Shown piece after piece: positions 61,317 to 62,707 of a DNA stretch of 62,707 nucleotides. The stretch covers positions 1 through 62,707 of the forward strand of contig NZ_MECK01000146.1 in NCBI RefSeq assembly GCF_014596465.1, written 5' to 3'. The notes below the pieces were generated by a model. It was not told the origin of the DNA. It saw only the letters and a list, made by a program, of their open reading frames with translations, and searched no databases. The stretch's first letter is position 1. Each line of letters starts with the position of its first letter. This DNA is from Streptomyces sp. CBMA123 (lineage in GTDB: Bacteria; Actinomycetota; Actinomycetes; Streptomycetales; Streptomycetaceae). The position numbers and the translations under genes were made by a program.

Positions 61317-61916
61317 ATGGCCACTGCCACCACCCCGATAGCGCGCCGCGCCGTCCTCGCCGACCTGCTGCCCGCCGCCTCCACCCGCCTCGGCGCCCAG
61401 GCCCGCGACCTGGCCCTGGTGGCCGGCGGTGCCGCGCTGACCGGCGTCGCCGCCCAGCTGTCGGTGAACGTCCCCGGCTCGCCGGTGCCGGTCACCGGCC
61501 AGACCTTCGCCGCCCTGCTGGTCGGCACCGCGCTCGGCGCCCGCCGCGGCGTCGCCTCGCTCGCGCTCTACCTGCTGGCCGGCATGGCGGGCCTGCCCTG
61601 GTTCGCCGAGGGCACCTCGGGCTGGGCCATGCCCTCCTTCGGCTACGTGCTCGGCTTCGTCCTCGCCGCCGCCCTGACCGGCGCGCTGGCCCGGCGCGGC
61701 GCCGACCGCACCCCGCTGAACACGGCCGCCACCATGGTCCTGGGCAGCCTCGCCATCTACGCCGTCGGCGTGCCGTACCTGGCCCTGAGCCTGCACGTGT
61801 CGCTGGCCCGCGCCGCCGAACTGGGCCTCTACCCGTACCTGGTCGGCGACGCGCTCAAGGCCGCCTTCGCGGCCGGCGCCCTGCCGCTCGCCTGGAAGCT
61901 GCTCGGCCGCCGCTAG
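61317..61916 (+). CDS. bioY: Biotin transporter S-component
   Basis: A 199-residue membrane protein with about six segments and the family signatures GSPVPVTGQTFAALLVGTAL near residue 60 (positions 61-80) and GARRGVASLALYLLAGMAGL (80-99). YVLGFVLAAALTGAL and YPYLVGDALKAAFAAG also fit BioY. It captures biotin, alone or with an ECF module encoded elsewhere. GAGGAGC precedes the ATG at 61317. Flanked by a perfect 16-base terminator. Confidence 0.92.
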   Translation: MATATTPIARRAVLADLLPAASTRLGAQARDLALVAGGAALTGVAAQLSVNVPGSPVPVTGQTFAALLVGTALGARRGVASLALYLLAGMAGLPWFAEGTSGWAMPSFGYVLGFVLAAALTGALARRGADRTPLNTAATMVLGSLAIYAVGVPYLALSLHVSLARAAELGLYPYLVGDALKAAFAAGALPLAWKLLGRR

Positions 61917-61918
61917 GA

Positions 61919-61959
61919 CCCGTCTTGTCGATCAGCTCGGGAATGATCGACAAGACGGG
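61919..61959 (+). terminator. Terminator after bioY
   Basis: CCCGTCTTGTCGATCA pairs with TGATCGACAAGACGGG around a nine-base loop directly after the bioY stop. Confidence 0.9.
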
Positions 61960-62018
61960 CCCTGGACCCGGGCCCCCGTTGTCGGGCCCGGGCGCACCCG
62001 CGTGCCACACTCTTGGGC

Positions 62019-62504
62019 ATGCGCGTGTACCTGGGCTCCGACCATGCCGGATTCGAACTGAAGAACCACCTGGTGGAGTGGCTGAAGGGGGCCGGCCACG
62101 AGCCGGTCGACTGCGGGCCGCACATCTACGACGCCGAGGACGACTACCCGCCGTTCTGCCTGCGCGCCGCCGAGCGCACCGCGGCCGACGCGGACGCCCT
62201 GGGCATCGTGATCGGCGGCTCGGGCAACGGTGAGGCGATCGCCGCCAACAAGGTCAAGGGCGTCCGCGCGGCGCTGGCCTGGAGCGTGCAGACCGCCGAG
62301 CTCGGCCGTCAGCACAACAACGCCAACGTGATCTCCATCGGCGGCCGGATGCACACCGTCGAGGAGGCCACCGAGTTCGTCGAGGTCTTCCTCAAGACCC
62401 CGTACAGCGGCGAGGCCCGGCACACCCGCCGGATCGAGATGCTGAACGAGTACGAGACCACCGGCGAGCTCCCGCCGATCCCGGCCCACCACCCGCAGGG
62501 CTGA
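62019..62504 (+). CDS. rpiB: Ribose-5-phosphate isomerase B
   Basis: A 161-residue RpiB starting MRVYLGSDHAGFELKNHLVE. It has CGPHIYDAEDDYPPFCLRAA near residue 38, GIVIGGSGNGEAIAANKVKG near 71 and RQHNNANVISIGGR near 106. It interconverts ribose-5-phosphate and ribulose-5-phosphate in the pentose phosphate pathway. The ATG at 62019 fits the family N-terminus; TTG 62013 is an unlikely alternative. Homologous to mycobacterial Rv2465c, next to Rv2466c and pepN there as here. Confidence 0.94.
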   Translation: MRVYLGSDHAGFELKNHLVEWLKGAGHEPVDCGPHIYDAEDDYPPFCLRAAERTAADADALGIVIGGSGNGEAIAANKVKGVRAALAWSVQTAELGRQHNNANVISIGGRMHTVEEATEFVEVFLKTPYSGEARHTRRIEMLNEYETTGELPPIPAHHPQG

Positions 62505-62533
62505 TCCACCCACCCACCCCGCTCACCTGCCAC

Positions 62534-62570
62534 CGACGGCCGGCCGCACCCCCCGTGCGGCCGGCCGTCG
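62534..62570 (+). terminator. Terminator after rpiB
   Basis: CGACGGCCGGCCGCAC pairs with GTGCGGCCGGCCGTCG around five C bases. The remaining 137 bases to the window end hold no feature I can support beyond a small GCCTGTGG/CCACAGGC hairpin at 62614-62635. Confidence 0.88.
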
Positions 62571-62707
62571 ACGTCCGCGCCCCGGTCCGTACGCCCCCGT
62601 CACCGGGTCGCGCGCCTGTGGGATCGGCCACAGGCCCCGGCGCGGCCGCGCCCCCGCACGCGGGGCGCACGCCCCGCCCGCGGGTTCCGTACGCCCAACC
62701 GGCGCAC

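Noticed and set aside
62571..62707. A further gene start after rpiB
   Set aside because: No frame with a ribosome site and recognisable protein begins before the window ends; only a small hairpin is seen.

Overview
The window is about 62.7 kb of very GC-rich DNA with frequent GTG and TTG starts, many 4-base GTGA/ATGA start-stop overlaps, leaderless-looking promoters, mycothiol-era thiol proteins and gene neighbourhoods shared with mycobacteria. All of this points to an actinomycete of the Streptomycetaceae (Streptomyces or Kitasatospora); the genus cannot be fixed from the sequence alone. Functions below come from motif and family recognition, not from database searches.

Layout. (1) 1-357: the 3' end of an rRNA operon (23S tail, 5S, terminator). 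(2) 567-10879: a potassium-homeostasis and housekeeping block: orphan kdpDE, an OB-fold protein, a DUF3159 membrane protein, two RCK/TrkA proteins, a KimA-like K+ transporter and a TrmA-type RNA methyltransferase. From the OB-fold gene onward the order matches the mycobacterial Rv2694c-Rv2689c block. (3) 10898-18994: small conserved and accessory genes, including an RHH antitoxin with a degenerate Doc-like partner, a GNAT protein, a translationally coupled pair of ATP-grasp ligases, an RlmA-like methyltransferase, an AAA ATPase-MazG pair and a DUF6099 gene.

(4) 19379-36890: an accessory region punctuated by four fossil tRNA-Ser(GGA) 3' ends, each followed by the same type of terminator. They divide it into cargo modules: an MFS exporter with a class V aminotransferase and a MocR regulator; a CoA-ester catabolic cluster (LysR, two acyl-CoA dehydrogenases, three CaiB/BaiF proteins, an acetoacetate-decarboxylase-like enzyme and a 3-hydroxyacyl-CoA dehydrogenase) bordered by IS30 and VOC remnants; and an aldehyde dehydrogenase/flavodoxin/TetR module. 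No integrase is visible. (5) 36920-40008: a YefM-YoeB toxin-antitoxin pair, an XRE regulator, an Ohr peroxidase, then gene debris.

(6) 40108-62570: mostly conserved chromosome. It starts with a HelR-type RNA polymerase motor preceded by a palindrome resembling the rifamycin-associated element, then dapD, the Hen1-Pnkp RNA-repair operon, an ornithine carbamoyltransferase, a secreted SOD-like protein, small membrane proteins, aconitase with an iron box and two unexplained tandem palindromes, a GH18 chitinase with a DasR-type site, pepN, an Rv2466c-like DsbA-family protein, an amino-acid permease, bioY and rpiB. The pepN / Rv2466c-like / rpiB group again mirrors mycobacteria.

The most notable items are the repeated tRNA-Ser fossils that bound cargo, the degenerate Fic-fold toxin-antitoxin pair with a palindromic operator, the CATG-centred pair of apparently leaderless divergent genes, the RAE-HelR association, and the unexplained tandem operators in front of aconitase.
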